Assembly (NCBI GenBank): GCA_963808545.1
Contig: CAWEGB010000008.1
Span: forward strand, 1-64,000
DNA from: JACVRW01 sp963808545
GTDB lineage: Bacteria; Actinomycetota; Thermoleophilia; Solirubrobacterales; Thermoleophilaceae
Length of the DNA: 64,000 nucleotides
Direction: 5' to 3'
A program made the translations under genes and the position numbers. Below are positions 26,147-34,976 of this stretch, in pieces. The notes below the pieces were generated by a model that was not told the origin of the DNA, made no database searches, and worked only from the letters and a program-made list of their open reading frames with translations. Numbering within the stretch: position 1 is the first letter of the stretch; each line of letters begins with the position of its first letter.

Positions 26147-26771
26147 GGGAACCCCTCTGGGTAAGGGCCAGGAACTCCTGGCGGGTACGGACGTCGTCGC
26201 GGACCAGTCCGCGAAGCGCCGAAGTGACGGTCTTGGAGCCGAGCTTCTGGACTCCGCGCAGCGACATGCACATGTGCTCCGCCTCGAGGACGACCCCGAC
26301 GCCCTTGGGCTCGAGCTCACGCTCGAGCCAGTCGGCGACCTGCGTCGTGAGCCGCTCCTGGATCTGGAGATCGCGGCTGAAGAACTCGACCACCCGGCCG
26401 AGCTTGCTGAGCCCGATGATCCGCTCGCCCGGCAGATAGCCGACGTGCGCCACCCCTTGGAACGGCAGCAGGTGATGCATGCAGAGCGAGTGGAAAGGGA
26501 TCGACCGCGCGACGATCAACTCGTCGTACCCCTCGTCGTTGGGGAAGGTCGTAGCTCGAAAGCGTCGGGGCGTGAGCAGCTCGGCTAATGCGTCGGCGAC
26601 CCGGCGAGGCGTCTCCTCGAGAGCCTTGGCCTCGGCATCGGCGCCGATCGCGCGCAGCAGGTCGCGCGCCGCGCGCTGCACGGCGTCGTGGTCGATGCGG
26701 CGGGCGCCGGGATCGAGACTGGGTGGCTCGGCCAACGCAAGCGCAGGCACGCGCGGATCATTCAAGCTCAT
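26139..26771 (-). CDS. folE: GTP cyclohydrolase I
   Basis: 210 residues. Zinc and catalytic residues are present: SLCMHHLLPFQGVAHVGYLP (Cys, His-His) and EAEHMCMSLRGVQK (the second zinc cysteine with Arg). It turns GTP into dihydroneopterin triphosphate for folate, or for tetrahydrobiopterin/queuosine-type routes. It heads a minus-strand operon with a flavoprotein and transaldolase, an unusual setting, so it may be a second, stress-related copy. Confidence 0.9.
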   Translation of the reverse strand: MSLNDPRVPALALAEPPSLDPGARRIDHDAVQRAARDLLRAIGADAEAKALEETPRRVADALAELLTPRRFRATTFPNDEGYDELIVARSIPFHSLCMHHLLPFQGVAHVGYLPGERIIGLSKLGRVVEFFSRDLQIQERLTTQVADWLERELEPKGVGVVLEAEHMCMSLRGVQKLGSKTVTSALRGLVRDDVRTRQEFLALTQRGSHE

Positions 26772-26793
26772 GGTGGGTTTGCGCTCCGAGCCA

Positions 26794-26809
26794 GTTGGTT
26801 CTTACCAAC
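26794..26809. promoter_or_regulatory. Inverted repeat in the folE/DUF488 divergent promoter
   Basis: GTTGGT-TCTT-ACCAAC, a perfect 6-bp inverted repeat with a 4-bp centre, 23 bp upstream of folE and 53 bp upstream of the DUF488 gene. Likely an operator shared by both directions; the binding regulator is unknown. Confidence 0.45.
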
Positions 26810-26861
26810 CGACTTGCTTGCGGGCAGTAAGAGCGCGAGCGGGACTGACGCTTACATTCAT

Positions 26862-27227
26862 ATGGACGTCCGCTTGAAACGGGCATATGAGCCGGCGGCC
26901 CCCGCAGACGGGTATCGACTGCTGATCGACCGGCTGTGGCCGCGTGGGCTCTCGCGCCGACGGGTCAAGCTCGACGACTGGGACAAGCAGCTGGCGCCGA
27001 GCACTTCGCTCAGACAGTGGTTCGGCCACGAGCCCAGCCGCTTCGACGAGTTCCGCCGCCGCTACATCGAGGAACTTCGAAGCGAGCGTCCGCGCCTCGC
27101 GGGACTCCGGAGGCGCGCGCGAGAAGGCACGCTGACGCTCGTCTACTCGGCCCACGACGCCGAGCACAACGACGCGGTCGTCCTCGCTGAGATCCTGCGG
27201 CGCGGCCTTCCGAAGGGCACAACATGA
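26862..27227 (+). CDS. DUF488 family protein
   Basis: 121 residues. The family core YRLLIDRLWPRGLSRRRVKL-DDWDKQLAPST-LRQWFGHE and LTLVYSAHDAEHNDAVVLAE are all present. The domain is widespread and of unknown activity. The stop overlaps the ATG of the next gene. Divergent from folE. Confidence 0.85.
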   Translation: MDVRLKRAYEPAAPADGYRLLIDRLWPRGLSRRRVKLDDWDKQLAPSTSLRQWFGHEPSRFDEFRRRYIEELRSERPRLAGLRRRAREGTLTLVYSAHDAEHNDAVVLAEILRRGLPKGTT

Positions 27228-28474
27228 GCCGCGCTCGTCCACACGTGCTGATCGTTGGCGGAGGCGTCGCCGGGCTCGAGACGCTCCTGGCGTTGCGTGC
27301 GCTCGCCGGGGACCGCGTCGACATCACGATCCTGGCCCCCGGGTTGAAGTTCGTCAATCGCTCGATGTCCGCGCAACAGCCGTTCCAAGTGCAGCGGGGG
27401 CGAGGCTTCCGCCTGGAGGACATGGCGGCGGAGCTCGACGCTCGCTGGCATCGTGGAACGCTCGACCGCGTTGTACCCTCCGAGCACCGCGCGGTCACCA
27501 GGGGTGGCGACGAGCTTGCGTACGACATGCTCGTGCTCGCCTTGGGTGCACGTCCCAAGAGCGAGTGGCAGTCCGAGTACGTGCTGACCTACCGCGGCGG
27601 TCGCGACGGACCCAACTACCGCATGCTGCTCCACCAGCTACGCGAGGCCCGAGTCGAGCGGGTGGCATTCGTAAAGCCGGCGGGAGCGAGTTGGCCGATG
27701 CCGCTTTACGACCTCGTATTGATGACCGCGGCCGACTGCGCAGCGCACGACCGTCCGAAGGTCGAGCTGAGTTTGATCACGCCCGAGGAGGCGCCGCTCG
27801 GGGTCTTCGGAAGCCGCGCCAGCGGAGCTATCCGCGCGATCCTGGACGAGTCCGGGGTGACCCTACATACGCGCAGCTACGGACAACCGGGCGCTCCCGG
27901 CCGGGTTGACATCTCCCCTCGCCACCAGTCGCTGGCGGTCGACCGCATCGTCACCGAACCGCGCCTGGTTGGGCCGTCACTGCGCGGCATCCCCTCGCGG
28001 CACGAGGGATTCATCCATACCGACGCGCACGGCCGTGTCCATGGCCTCGATGACGTCTTCGCGGCGGGCGACGCCACCACCTTCCCGGTCAAGCAGGGCG
28101 GTCTAGCCGCCCAGCAGGCCGACGCCGTCGCAGAGGCAATCGCCGCGTTGGCCGGCGCAAACGTCGATCCCCAGCCTTTCCGGCCCGTCCTTCGCGGCAC
28201 GCTCCTTACCGGCGGCCCGACGCGCTACCTGCGCGCGGATATCAGCGGCGGCGCCGGCGACGACTCGACGATCTCCGAGGAAGCACTGTGGTGGCCACCC
28301 AACAAGCTCTCCGGCCGCTATCTCGCTCCCTACCTCAGCAGCAAGACGGGCGAGGCCGCAGACGTCATGCCCCAGGTCGCCGGCGCGATCCAGGTCGATA
28401 CGCCTCTCGATCCGGAGAGGCCGGACTCGCATGGCGGCTTCGGCGAACTCTTAGATCTACCGCCGCGCTCGTAA
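27224..28474 (+). CDS. FAD/NAD(P)-dependent oxidoreductase (SQR/NDH-2-like)
   Basis: 416 residues. FAD-binding VLIVGGGVAGLETLLALRAL, LAYDMLVLALGARPKS, and the second FAD contact GLDDVFAAGDATTFPVKQGG near 280 resemble sulfide:quinone oxidoreductases and type II NADH dehydrogenases. I do not see the cysteine pair needed for true sulfide oxidation, so a generic quinone/NADH reductase is more likely. Starts in an ATGA overlap with DUF488. Confidence 0.75.
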   Translation: MSRARPHVLIVGGGVAGLETLLALRALAGDRVDITILAPGLKFVNRSMSAQQPFQVQRGRGFRLEDMAAELDARWHRGTLDRVVPSEHRAVTRGGDELAYDMLVLALGARPKSEWQSEYVLTYRGGRDGPNYRMLLHQLREARVERVAFVKPAGASWPMPLYDLVLMTAADCAAHDRPKVELSLITPEEAPLGVFGSRASGAIRAILDESGVTLHTRSYGQPGAPGRVDISPRHQSLAVDRIVTEPRLVGPSLRGIPSRHEGFIHTDAHGRVHGLDDVFAAGDATTFPVKQGGLAAQQADAVAEAIAALAGANVDPQPFRPVLRGTLLTGGPTRYLRADISGGAGDDSTISEEALWWPPNKLSGRYLAPYLSSKTGEAADVMPQVAGAIQVDTPLDPERPDSHGGFGELLDLPPRS

Positions 28475-28560
28475 GACCCACACGCTTGGCGACGCTAACG
28501 AGGTATGGCCATGTTCCGCCGTCCGGGACAGAAGCCGACAGACCCGAAAGGACACACGTC

Positions 28561-28764
28561 ATGCTCTGCTATTCCTGCGCTGAGCAGGGGACCGACCGGC
28601 CCGCGGTGGCGCTATGTCGCAGCTGCAACGCAGGACTCTGCCTCGAGCATCTGCGAGCGACGGCAGCTCGATTTGCGACCAGCCACATGCTCGACAGCTG
28701 TCACCACGACACGTGGGCCGCAACCGAGCGTCCGGTTCATGCCGGCGTGCCGAGCAGGCTGTGA
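28561..28764 (+). CDS. DUF2180-like small zinc-finger protein
   Basis: 67 residues: MLCYSCAEQG... VALCRSCNAGLCLEHLRATA carries two C-x2-C pairs plus a Cys/His set, as in DUF2180 or small B-box-like fingers, and CHH lies near the end. Probably binds zinc. Its stop overlaps the GTG start of the next gene (GTGA). Confidence 0.65.
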   Translation: MLCYSCAEQGTDRPAVALCRSCNAGLCLEHLRATAARFATSHMLDSCHHDTWAATERPVHAGVPSRL

Positions 28765-29222
28765 GCGCCTCGGAAGCCCCCGTGCGGCGCCTGCTGTTCA
28801 TCGCCGACGCCGCCGTCGCGGATGTGCACGACTTGCCGCCTGCGGCTCGCGCGCTCCTTAGCACGGCGGCCGAGGTTTACGTGGTCACGCCCACGCTCCC
28901 CGGACGGCTTGCGTGGCTCGCCGACGATGTGGATCAGTTCCGCCACCTTGCCGACGAGCGCCTCGACACTGTGCTCGGGCACATGCAGGCCGTCGGCGTC
29001 CACGCCAGCGGCGTGGCCGGTCGCGACAGCGTCCTGACTGTCATCGCCGACGCGGTCGCGGACTTCAGGCCGGACCACATGCTGCTCGCGTTGCGCAGCT
29101 CGGAGCATGCCAATTGGCAGGAACACGGGCTCGAGGAGCGCGTGCAGAAGCGTTTTGGCATGCCGCTGCTGAGCTATGCCGTTGACGAGTGTGGCCATGC
29201 CATCGGCTCTCACCACCCGTAG
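28761..29222 (+). CDS. Universal-stress-like alpha/beta protein
   Basis: 153 residues from GTG 28761, coupled to the zinc-finger gene. The alternation VRRLLFIADAAVAD, VYVVTPTLPGRLAWLADDVD, LTVIADAVADFRPDHMLLAL suggests a single Usp/HUP-like domain, but the ATP loop G-x2-G-x9-GS is not clear. It overlaps the start of the GH15 gene by 26 bp. Confidence 0.55.
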   Translation: MSASEAPVRRLLFIADAAVADVHDLPPAARALLSTAAEVYVVTPTLPGRLAWLADDVDQFRHLADERLDTVLGHMQAVGVHASGVAGRDSVLTVIADAVADFRPDHMLLALRSSEHANWQEHGLEERVQKRFGMPLLSYAVDECGHAIGSHHP

Positions 29223-31023
29223 CGCGCCTCGCTTGCCGGCGCGAGGCTATGTACCGATCGGTGACTACGCGGCGATCGGGGACGGGCGCACCGCCGCTCT
29301 GGTCGCGCGGGATGGGTCTATCGACTGGCTCTGCCTGCCGGAGCTCGATTCCCCGAGCGTGTTCGCGGCGGCCCTGGACGCCGACCGCGGCGGGCGCTTC
29401 GCGCTGGAGCCCGAGAACGAAGCCAGGGTGGCGCGGCGCTACCTGCCCGATACCAACGTTCTCGAGACCACGTTCACTACCCGAGCCGGTGTTGTCCGGG
29501 TCACCGACGCGATGGCCTTGCCGGACGCCGAGCTGGGACCGACGCGCGAGTTGATCCGGCGAGTGGATGGGCTCCGCGGGCGGGTGCCGATGCGATGGCG
29601 GATCGCCCCAGCCTTCGGCTATGGGGCGCGAGCGCCTCGGCTGGAGCGCCGTGGAGGGATTCCGGTCGCTACCGACGGGCCCGACGCGCTGGCGGTCTGT
29701 TCTTGGGACGCGGGCGAGGCGGACATTGACGAGGAGGCGATCTTCGGGCGCTTCGAGGCCCGAGAGGGCAGCTCGGCTTTGATCGCGCTGTGCGCTGCCC
29801 GTCAGGAGCCGCTCGTCTTTCCTAGGCGTGAGGACGTCGAGGGGCGCCTGGAGGCGACGAGAACGTACTGGCGCGGTTGGGCGCAGCAGCGCGCGTATGA
29901 CGGTCCGTGGCGCGACGCGGTGATCCGAAGCGCGCTGGCGCTCAAGCTGCTCGTGCACGCCCCGTCCGGGGCGATAGCGGCGGCGGCGAGCGCCTCCCTG
30001 CCGGAGGAGATTGGCGGCGAGCGCAACTGGGACTACCGCTTCTGCTGGGTACGTGATTCGGCCTTCACGCTCGGCGCGCTGCTGGAGCTCGGCTGCCCAA
30101 GCGAGGCAGAGGGGTTCTTTTGGTGGCTGCTGCACGCTTCACAGCTCACCCACCCGCGCCTCCAGGTCCTGTATCGGCTGAACGGTGGCGAGCGGGCACC
30201 CGAGCGGACCCTCGACCTCGACGGCTACCGGGGCTCGCGACCCGTACGCGTGGGCAACGACGCCGCCGCGCAAACTCAGCTCGACATCTACGGCGACCTG
30301 CTCCAGACCGCCTTGCTCTACACGCGGGCCGGAGGACGACTCGACCGCGAGACCGGCAAGCGCCTCGCCGCCAGCGCCGACCTCGTATGCCGCATCTGGC
30401 GCGACCCCGACTCCGGAATCTGGGAGGTACGACGCGAGTCCGGCCACTTCACCCATTCCAAGATGATGTGCTGGGTGGCGCTCGACCGCGCCATGCGGCT
30501 GGCAGAGGCGGGGCAGCTCCCACGCGACCGCGAATCGACGTGGCGGCGTGAAAGGAACGCGATCCGCGATTTCATCGAGACGCGCTGCTGGTCCGACGGG
30601 CTCGGGAGCTACACACGCGAAGCCGGCCGCGAAGAGCTCGACGCGAGCCTGCTGCTGGGCGTGCTGCTCGGCTACGACGCCGGCCACCCAGGTCGGCTGG
30701 CCGCGACGGTTGAGGCCATACGGCGCGAGCTCGGAGACGGTCCGCTGCTGTCCCGATACAGCGGAGAAGACGGGCTACGCGGCGGCGAGGGCGCCTTCCT
30801 CTGCTGCTCGTTCTGGCTCGCCGACGCGCTCGCTCGGATCGGGCGCCATGAGGAGGCCATCGCCCTCATGGACGAACTGGTCGCGCTCGCCAACGACGTC
30901 GGCCTGTTCGCGGAGGAGATCGACCCCGTCACGCGCGAGTTCCTGGGTAACACCCCGCAAGGGCTCGTGCACCTCGCCCTGATCACAGCCGCGGCATCGA
31001 TATCGAAGGCGGGCGCAGGATGA
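29197..31023 (+). CDS. Glycoside hydrolase family 15 (glucoamylase/trehalase-like)
   Basis: 608 residues. The N-terminal beta-sandwich (YVPIGDYAAIGDGRTAALVA, DGSIDWLCLPELDSPSVF) is followed by an (alpha/alpha)6 barrel with GGERNWDYRFCWVRDSAFTL near residue 270 and GFFWWLLHASQLTHPRLQVL. Cytosolic GH15 proteins of this layout hydrolyse alpha-glucans or trehalose. The ATG at 29197 is preferred over one 21 bp upstream because it shortens the overlap. Its last codons overlap the next gene. Confidence 0.88.
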   Translation: MPSALTTRSAPRLPARGYVPIGDYAAIGDGRTAALVARDGSIDWLCLPELDSPSVFAAALDADRGGRFALEPENEARVARRYLPDTNVLETTFTTRAGVVRVTDAMALPDAELGPTRELIRRVDGLRGRVPMRWRIAPAFGYGARAPRLERRGGIPVATDGPDALAVCSWDAGEADIDEEAIFGRFEAREGSSALIALCAARQEPLVFPRREDVEGRLEATRTYWRGWAQQRAYDGPWRDAVIRSALALKLLVHAPSGAIAAAASASLPEEIGGERNWDYRFCWVRDSAFTLGALLELGCPSEAEGFFWWLLHASQLTHPRLQVLYRLNGGERAPERTLDLDGYRGSRPVRVGNDAAAQTQLDIYGDLLQTALLYTRAGGRLDRETGKRLAASADLVCRIWRDPDSGIWEVRRESGHFTHSKMMCWVALDRAMRLAEAGQLPRDRESTWRRERNAIRDFIETRCWSDGLGSYTREAGREELDASLLLGVLLGYDAGHPGRLAATVEAIRRELGDGPLLSRYSGEDGLRGGEGAFLCCSFWLADALARIGRHEEAIALMDELVALANDVGLFAEEIDPVTREFLGNTPQGLVHLALITAAASISKAGAG

Positions 31024-31502
31024 GCATCTGGGGCGCGCTCGCCGGCGGCTTCATCGGCACCCTGGTGCTCACCACCGCCTTGCGGACCGCCAACGAGCTG
31101 GGCTTCACCCGGATCGACCTACCGTTCCTGCTCGGGACCGCGCTGACCCGCGACCGCGCGCGCGCCAAGGCACTCGGGTACCTGATGCACCTGGCGGCCG
31201 GCGGGCTGTTCGCACTCGCCTATTACGCGATCTTCGTCGCCACAGACACGGGCGGCTGGGCGCTCGGAGCGCTGCTCGGGCTGCTGCACGGAATCGTCTC
31301 AGCCACGGCCCTAGTCAACATCCTGCTGCCCGCGCTCCACCCCCGCATGGGGAACGAGCTCACGGCCGCGAACAGCAGTCCGCTGCTCGAGCCGCCCGGT
31401 TTCATGTTGCGCAACTACGGGCGCGGCACGCCGATCGCCACGCTGCTCGCCCACATCGCCTACGGCGCGATCGTCGGCGGCTTCGCCGCGCTCGCCGGCT
31501 GA
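31020..31502 (+). CDS. Four-helix membrane protein of unknown function
   Basis: 160 residues with four membrane helices: ALAGGFIGTLVLTTALR, LMHLAAGGLFALAYYAIF, ALGALLGLLHGIVSATALVN and IATLLAHIAYGAIVGGFAAL. Start overlaps the GH15 stop. No motif beyond the small-residue helices. Its end overlaps the convergent acyl-CoA dehydrogenase gene by 43 bp. Confidence 0.65.
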   Translation: MSIWGALAGGFIGTLVLTTALRTANELGFTRIDLPFLLGTALTRDRARAKALGYLMHLAAGGLFALAYYAIFVATDTGGWALGALLGLLHGIVSATALVNILLPALHPRMGNELTAANSSPLLEPPGFMLRNYGRGTPIATLLAHIAYGAIVGGFAALAG

Positions 31503-32734
31503 GCGTGGGGAGCGCGTTCCGGCGCGAGCGCATGCCTGTGCATGCGCATGCGGATCGGCGCGAGCTCCCGCGCCACGGGCGGCTGCTCGACAGCGCGGGG
31601 AAGCAGGATCTCCCTGGCGATCACGAGCCGTTGGATCTGGGAGGTGCCCTCGTAGAGCTGCATGATCTTGGCGTCGCGCATCAGCTTCTCGACCGGGTAG
31701 TCCTTGATGAAGCCATAGCCGCCATAGATCTGCACGGCGTCTGTCGCGACCCGCATCGCCGCGTCGGCGGCGAACCGTTTCGCGTGCGAGGACTGCAGGG
31801 TGTTGCGCTTGCCCTGGTCCAGCAGCACCGCCGATTGCCACGCGAGCAGGCGGGCGGCCTCGATGTCGGTGGCCATGTCGGCGATCATGAACTGGATCGC
31901 CTGGTGCATCGCGATCGGCGCTCCGAACTGAACGCGCTGTTTGGCGTACTCGGTGGCGAACTCGAAGGCAGCGCGGGCGATGCCGGTCGCCATCGCCGCG
32001 ACGCCCGGGCGCGTGCGGTCGAGCGTCCTCATGGCGAGCTTGAAGCCATGGTTCTCGTCGCCCAGCAGGTTCTCCGCCGGCACCTCCGTCTCGTTGAAGC
32101 TGATCGCCGCCGTGTTCGACGCGCGCAGCCCCATCTTGTCCTCGTGCTTGTCGACCGTGACCGTGTCGTCGCGCGGGACGAGGAAAGCCGAGATGCCCCG
32201 GTGGCCGGCGTCGTTGTCGGTCTTGGCGTACACCGTGTACCAGTCGGCGTAGCCGCCATTGCTGATGAAGACCTTCGACCCGTTGATGACGTACTTGTCG
32301 CCCCTGCGCACGGCCGTGGTGCGCATCGCCGACACGTCTGAGCCGGCGTCGGGCTCCGTCAGGCAGAACGAGGCGAGCTTCGGCTCCTCGGTCAGCATCC
32401 CGAGGTATATGGACTTGATCTTCTCCGAGCCGCCGAGCAGTACCGGCGCCGCGGCGAGCTCGTTGATCCCGAGCGTCGTTCCGATCGCCGCGCAGCCCCA
32501 GGCCAGCTCCTCACCGATCAGGACGCCGTCGAGGTAGGACGCGCCGGCGCCGCCGTATCTCTCGGGCAGCTGGGAGTTCATCAGCCCTACCTCCCAGGCC
32601 TTCCTGATGATCTCCTGCGGCCAGGTCGCATCGCGGTCGTACTCCCAGGCGACCGGTCGGATCTCCTTCTCTGCGAAGTCGTGTGCCAGCTCGCGGATGT
32701 TCCGCTGGTCTTCGGTGAGCGTGAAATCAATCAT
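31460..32734 (-). CDS. Acyl-CoA dehydrogenase
   Basis: 424 residues. FAD/substrate signatures CLTEPDAGSDVSAMRTTA and KQRVQFGAPIAMHQAIQFMI, and the C-terminal motif QIYGGYGFIKDYPVEKLMRD-AKIMQLYEGTSQIQR with the base Glu of YEGTSQ, are complete. A 45-residue Arg/His/Ala-rich tail follows the normal end. It overlaps the neighbouring gene and may reflect a lost stop or an indel. It oxidises acyl-CoA to enoyl-CoA; chain length is unknown. Confidence 0.9.
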   Translation of the reverse strand: MIDFTLTEDQRNIRELAHDFAEKEIRPVAWEYDRDATWPQEIIRKAWEVGLMNSQLPERYGGAGASYLDGVLIGEELAWGCAAIGTTLGINELAAAPVLLGGSEKIKSIYLGMLTEEPKLASFCLTEPDAGSDVSAMRTTAVRRGDKYVINGSKVFISNGGYADWYTVYAKTDNDAGHRGISAFLVPRDDTVTVDKHEDKMGLRASNTAAISFNETEVPAENLLGDENHGFKLAMRTLDRTRPGVAAMATGIARAAFEFATEYAKQRVQFGAPIAMHQAIQFMIADMATDIEAARLLAWQSAVLLDQGKRNTLQSSHAKRFAADAAMRVATDAVQIYGGYGFIKDYPVEKLMRDAKIMQLYEGTSQIQRLVIAREILLPRAVEQPPVARELAPIRMRMHRHALAPERAPHAQPASAAKPPTIAP

Positions 32735-33464
32735 CTTCGGCCTCAATCCTCGGTGCGAGTGCGTTTGTCTCAGTGGCTATTGGCGCTCGCGTGGCGGGTG
32801 CTCTTCCGTACGGCGCGGATGGTTCAAGTCCGTCCTTCGCGAGCTGGGCCCGTAGCTTCCGGCGGCCGTCATGGAGCGTCTTGTAGAGGGCGTTGCGCGT
32901 CGTGCCGCGACGCTCCGCGAGCACGTCGATCGGCACGTCGTTGAGCGTGAGCGCGATGAGCACGGCGCGCTGGTGCGGGGTCAGCACCTCGGCGATCGCG
33001 TCACGAACCGCGTCGATCAGCTCCGAAGCCTCCGCCTGGTCGGCCGGAGACTTGCGCGCGGCATCGGGCAATCGCGCCCACCCTTCGGCCTCGAGGGGAA
33101 GCTCGCGGCCTTGCCAGGGCCGTCGCCGCATGGCGGCGGCTGCCTCGAGCAGGGCGAACTTGTACGCCCAGGTCGTGAAGCGGCTGTCCCCACGGTAGCT
33201 GTGGAGCTTGCTCAGGATCGCCATCAGCGCGTCGTTCGCGGCTTGCGTGACGAGGTCGTCTAGGTCTCCGGGGGCTCCGCCAGCGGTCGCGCGGCGTCGA
33301 GTCACTTCGGTGGCCGCGGCGCGCAGGAGCAGCGCGTGCAGCCGCTCCACGGCCTCGTCGCGCTCGGGCCCGGTTCCGCCGAGCGCCCGAACCCAGGCCG
33401 TGGACTCATCGTCCCGCGCCTCGCGCCGACACGGCTCCTGCAAAGCGGACGCTCGAGCCGTCAT
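32727..33464 (-). CDS. ECF-type RNA polymerase sigma factor (second island paralogue)
   Basis: 245 residues. LVTQAANDALMAILSKLHSY, RGDSRFTTWAYKFALLEAAA (region 2) and LTPHQRAVLIALTLNDVPID then GTTRNALYKTLHDGRRKLRA (region 4) match the 18552-19208 sigma factor closely. No zinc anti-sigma gene is beside it. It is instead coupled (ATGA) to a 104-residue upstream protein whose promoter carries the ATGGGT box. A 30-residue variable tail is present. Confidence 0.83.
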   Translation of the reverse strand: MTARASALQEPCRREARDDESTAWVRALGGTGPERDEAVERLHALLLRAAATEVTRRRATAGGAPGDLDDLVTQAANDALMAILSKLHSYRGDSRFTTWAYKFALLEAAAAMRRRPWQGRELPLEAEGWARLPDAARKSPADQAEASELIDAVRDAIAEVLTPHQRAVLIALTLNDVPIDVLAERRGTTRNALYKTLHDGRRKLRAQLAKDGLEPSAPYGRAPATRAPIATETNALAPRIEAEDD

Positions 33465-33775
33465 GCTGCCCTGCCGTTCGTCCACGCCTCGTGCGGCGCA
33501 AGCAGGGTTGGCTGAAGGCCGAGCAGCCGCATGTCCCTGAGCGTGTCGGCGAGCCGGGTACGACCTTGAAGCGGCTCGCCGTCCGCGAGCTCGAGCTCGA
33601 CGAGCCAGCCGATCTCGAGGTCGGCGCCGGGCCCGCCCTGCGTCAGGCGCGAGAGCCGCAAGATTGCTCCGGGTGCCGCGGCGCGGAGTTCGTCGACGTG
33701 CTGCTCGAGCCAACCCTCCAGCTCGTCGAGCGCGACTGGGGCACACGGGTGACAGCGGATCGCGAGCTGAACCAT
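33461..33775 (-). CDS. Hypothetical protein co-translated with an ECF sigma factor
   Basis: 104 residues with an alternating alpha/beta pattern (LAIRCHPCAPVALDELEGWL, AILRLSRLTQG, IGWLVELELADG). It starts directly at the TTGGCGGC promoter element without a ribosome site. A possible regulator of the coupled sigma factor; inferred from position only. Confidence 0.6.
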   Translation of the reverse strand: MVQLAIRCHPCAPVALDELEGWLEQHVDELRAAAPGAILRLSRLTQGGPGADLEIGWLVELELADGEPLQGRTRLADTLRDMRLLGLQPTLLAPHEAWTNGRAA

Positions 33776-33828
33776 GCCGCCAATCGTGCAGGTGAATCGG
33801 ATCCGCGCCTATGGGTGTCAGCCTGCAT
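33776..33828 (-). promoter_or_regulatory. ATGGGT-box promoter P5 (sigma operon)
   Basis: Box ATGGGTGTCAGCCTGCAT at 33811-33828, 27 bp, TTGGCGGC at 33783-33776, then ATG 33775 immediately. The first nine bases of the box equal those of P1, 13.6 kb away. Confidence 0.65.
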
Positions 33829-33944
33829 TCGCTCGGCCTCAGACGGGACAACGGCCGCGACGGGTGGACGTTGGGTCGTATAGGCGCAAGACCGGCAACG
33901 CGCGAGCATCGATGGCGACGAGATCCCGACCAAAGGCCACGACG

Positions 33945-34283
33945 ATGCGCAGCCACCCGTTCCTCGACTTCCACCAGACCGCGGAGCGCGCCGGCTACCC
34001 CGCCCTGCTAATTGCGAGCATGGTCGCGCTGGGGCTGGTGGTCGCGCCGGTCGCGCTCCTGGCGCTGACGCGAGCGACCTGGGTGCTCGTAATTGCCGTG
34101 CTCAGCATCTTCGCCGCGGTCGCGCTGCTGGCCGCTGAGGTCGACGCCGCGTTCGCGGACGGCGCTCAGCCGCCAACGCGTCGAACGACGTCGGACGCGC
34201 CGACGGAGCGCGAGCGGGTGGCCAGCCTGCCGTGCCGCGAGCCCGCCGAGCGGTCGGATGCGCGCGACCGCCGGGCTGCGTAG
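33945..34283 (+). CDS. Small two-helix membrane protein
   Basis: 112 residues from ATG 33945 (an in-frame ATG at 33912 is possible). Two adjacent membrane helices (ALLIASMVALGLVVAPVALL and WVLVIAVLSIFAAVALLAAE) are followed by a polar C-terminal tail rich in Thr/Arg. Function is unknown. Confidence 0.55.
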   Translation: MRSHPFLDFHQTAERAGYPALLIASMVALGLVVAPVALLALTRATWVLVIAVLSIFAAVALLAAEVDAAFADGAQPPTRRTTSDAPTERERVASLPCREPAERSDARDRRAA

Positions 34284-34316
34284 CGATGGGTGACCCCCAC
34301 GCGATGACTTAGGGGC

Positions 34317-34976
34317 TCAAGGCACGACGAGCCCGCGCCGGATCGCGTACCGGGTCAGCTCGACGCGGTTGCGCATGCCGAGCTTCTCGAGCACGTTCGC
34401 GCGGTGGCGATCGACCGTCTTCTTGCTGATGAAGAGCTGCTCGGCGATCTCCTCGCTGGTCATGCCCTCGGCGATCAGCTTGACGACCTCGAGCTCACGC
34501 GGACTGAGCGGATCCTCTGGCGTCGTCTCGCCGCGGCTGGCTCTGTCGAGGTAGTCGCGCACCAGCGCCCTTACCGCGGCGGGATAGAGGAACGGCTCGC
34601 CGCGCATGGTCGCGCGGCACGCCTCGATTAGGTCGCGGTTCGCCACGCTCTTGAGCACGTAACCGGAGGCGCCCGCCTTGAGCGCCTCGAAGAAGTACTG
34701 CTCGTTGTCGTGCATCGACAGGATCAGCACGCGCAGCTCGGGCTTGCGCCGCGACAGCTCGAGCGCCGCCTGCAACCCGGTCATGCGCGGCATCGTCACG
34801 TCCAGCACAGCGAGGTGGATGTCCTCCGAGAGGGCCAGTTCGACCGCCTCCGCGCCGTCGCCTGCCTCGGCGACGACCTCGAGGTCGGGAGCCGAGTCGA
34901 GCACCATCCGCAGACCGTTGCGCACGACCTCGTGGTCGTCCGCGAGCAGGATGCGCGTCTTCAGCGGGGTAGTCAT
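34317..34976 (-). CDS. NarL/FixJ-family response regulator
   Basis: 219 residues. The receiver domain has the acidic pair in LLADDHEVVRNG, the phospho-acceptor Asp in HLAVLDVTMPRMTG, the Ser/Thr switch in VLILSMHDN and the Lys in GYVLKSV. The LuxR output domain LSPRELEVVKLIAEGMTSEE through FISKKTVDRHRANVLEKLGM occupies residues 150-215. It is coupled to the histidine kinase gene (ATGA). It is the best candidate for binding the ATGGGT boxes, since NarL-type regulators bind TACCCAT-like heptamers; that link is inference. Confidence 0.9.
   Translation of the reverse strand: MTTPLKTRILLADDHEVVRNGLRMVLDSAPDLEVVAEAGDGAEAVELALSEDIHLAVLDVTMPRMTGLQAALELSRRKPELRVLILSMHDNEQYFFEALKAGASGYVLKSVANRDLIEACRATMRGEPFLYPAAVRALVRDYLDRASRGETTPEDPLSPRELEVVKLIAEGMTSEEIAEQLFISKKTVDRHRANVLEKLGMRNRVELTRYAIRRGLVVP

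Noticed and set aside
34284..34301. ATGGGTGACCCCCACGCG as a seventh regulatory box
   Set aside because: Only the left half matches, it lies between two convergent gene ends and lacks the TTGGNGGC element at 26-27 bp.
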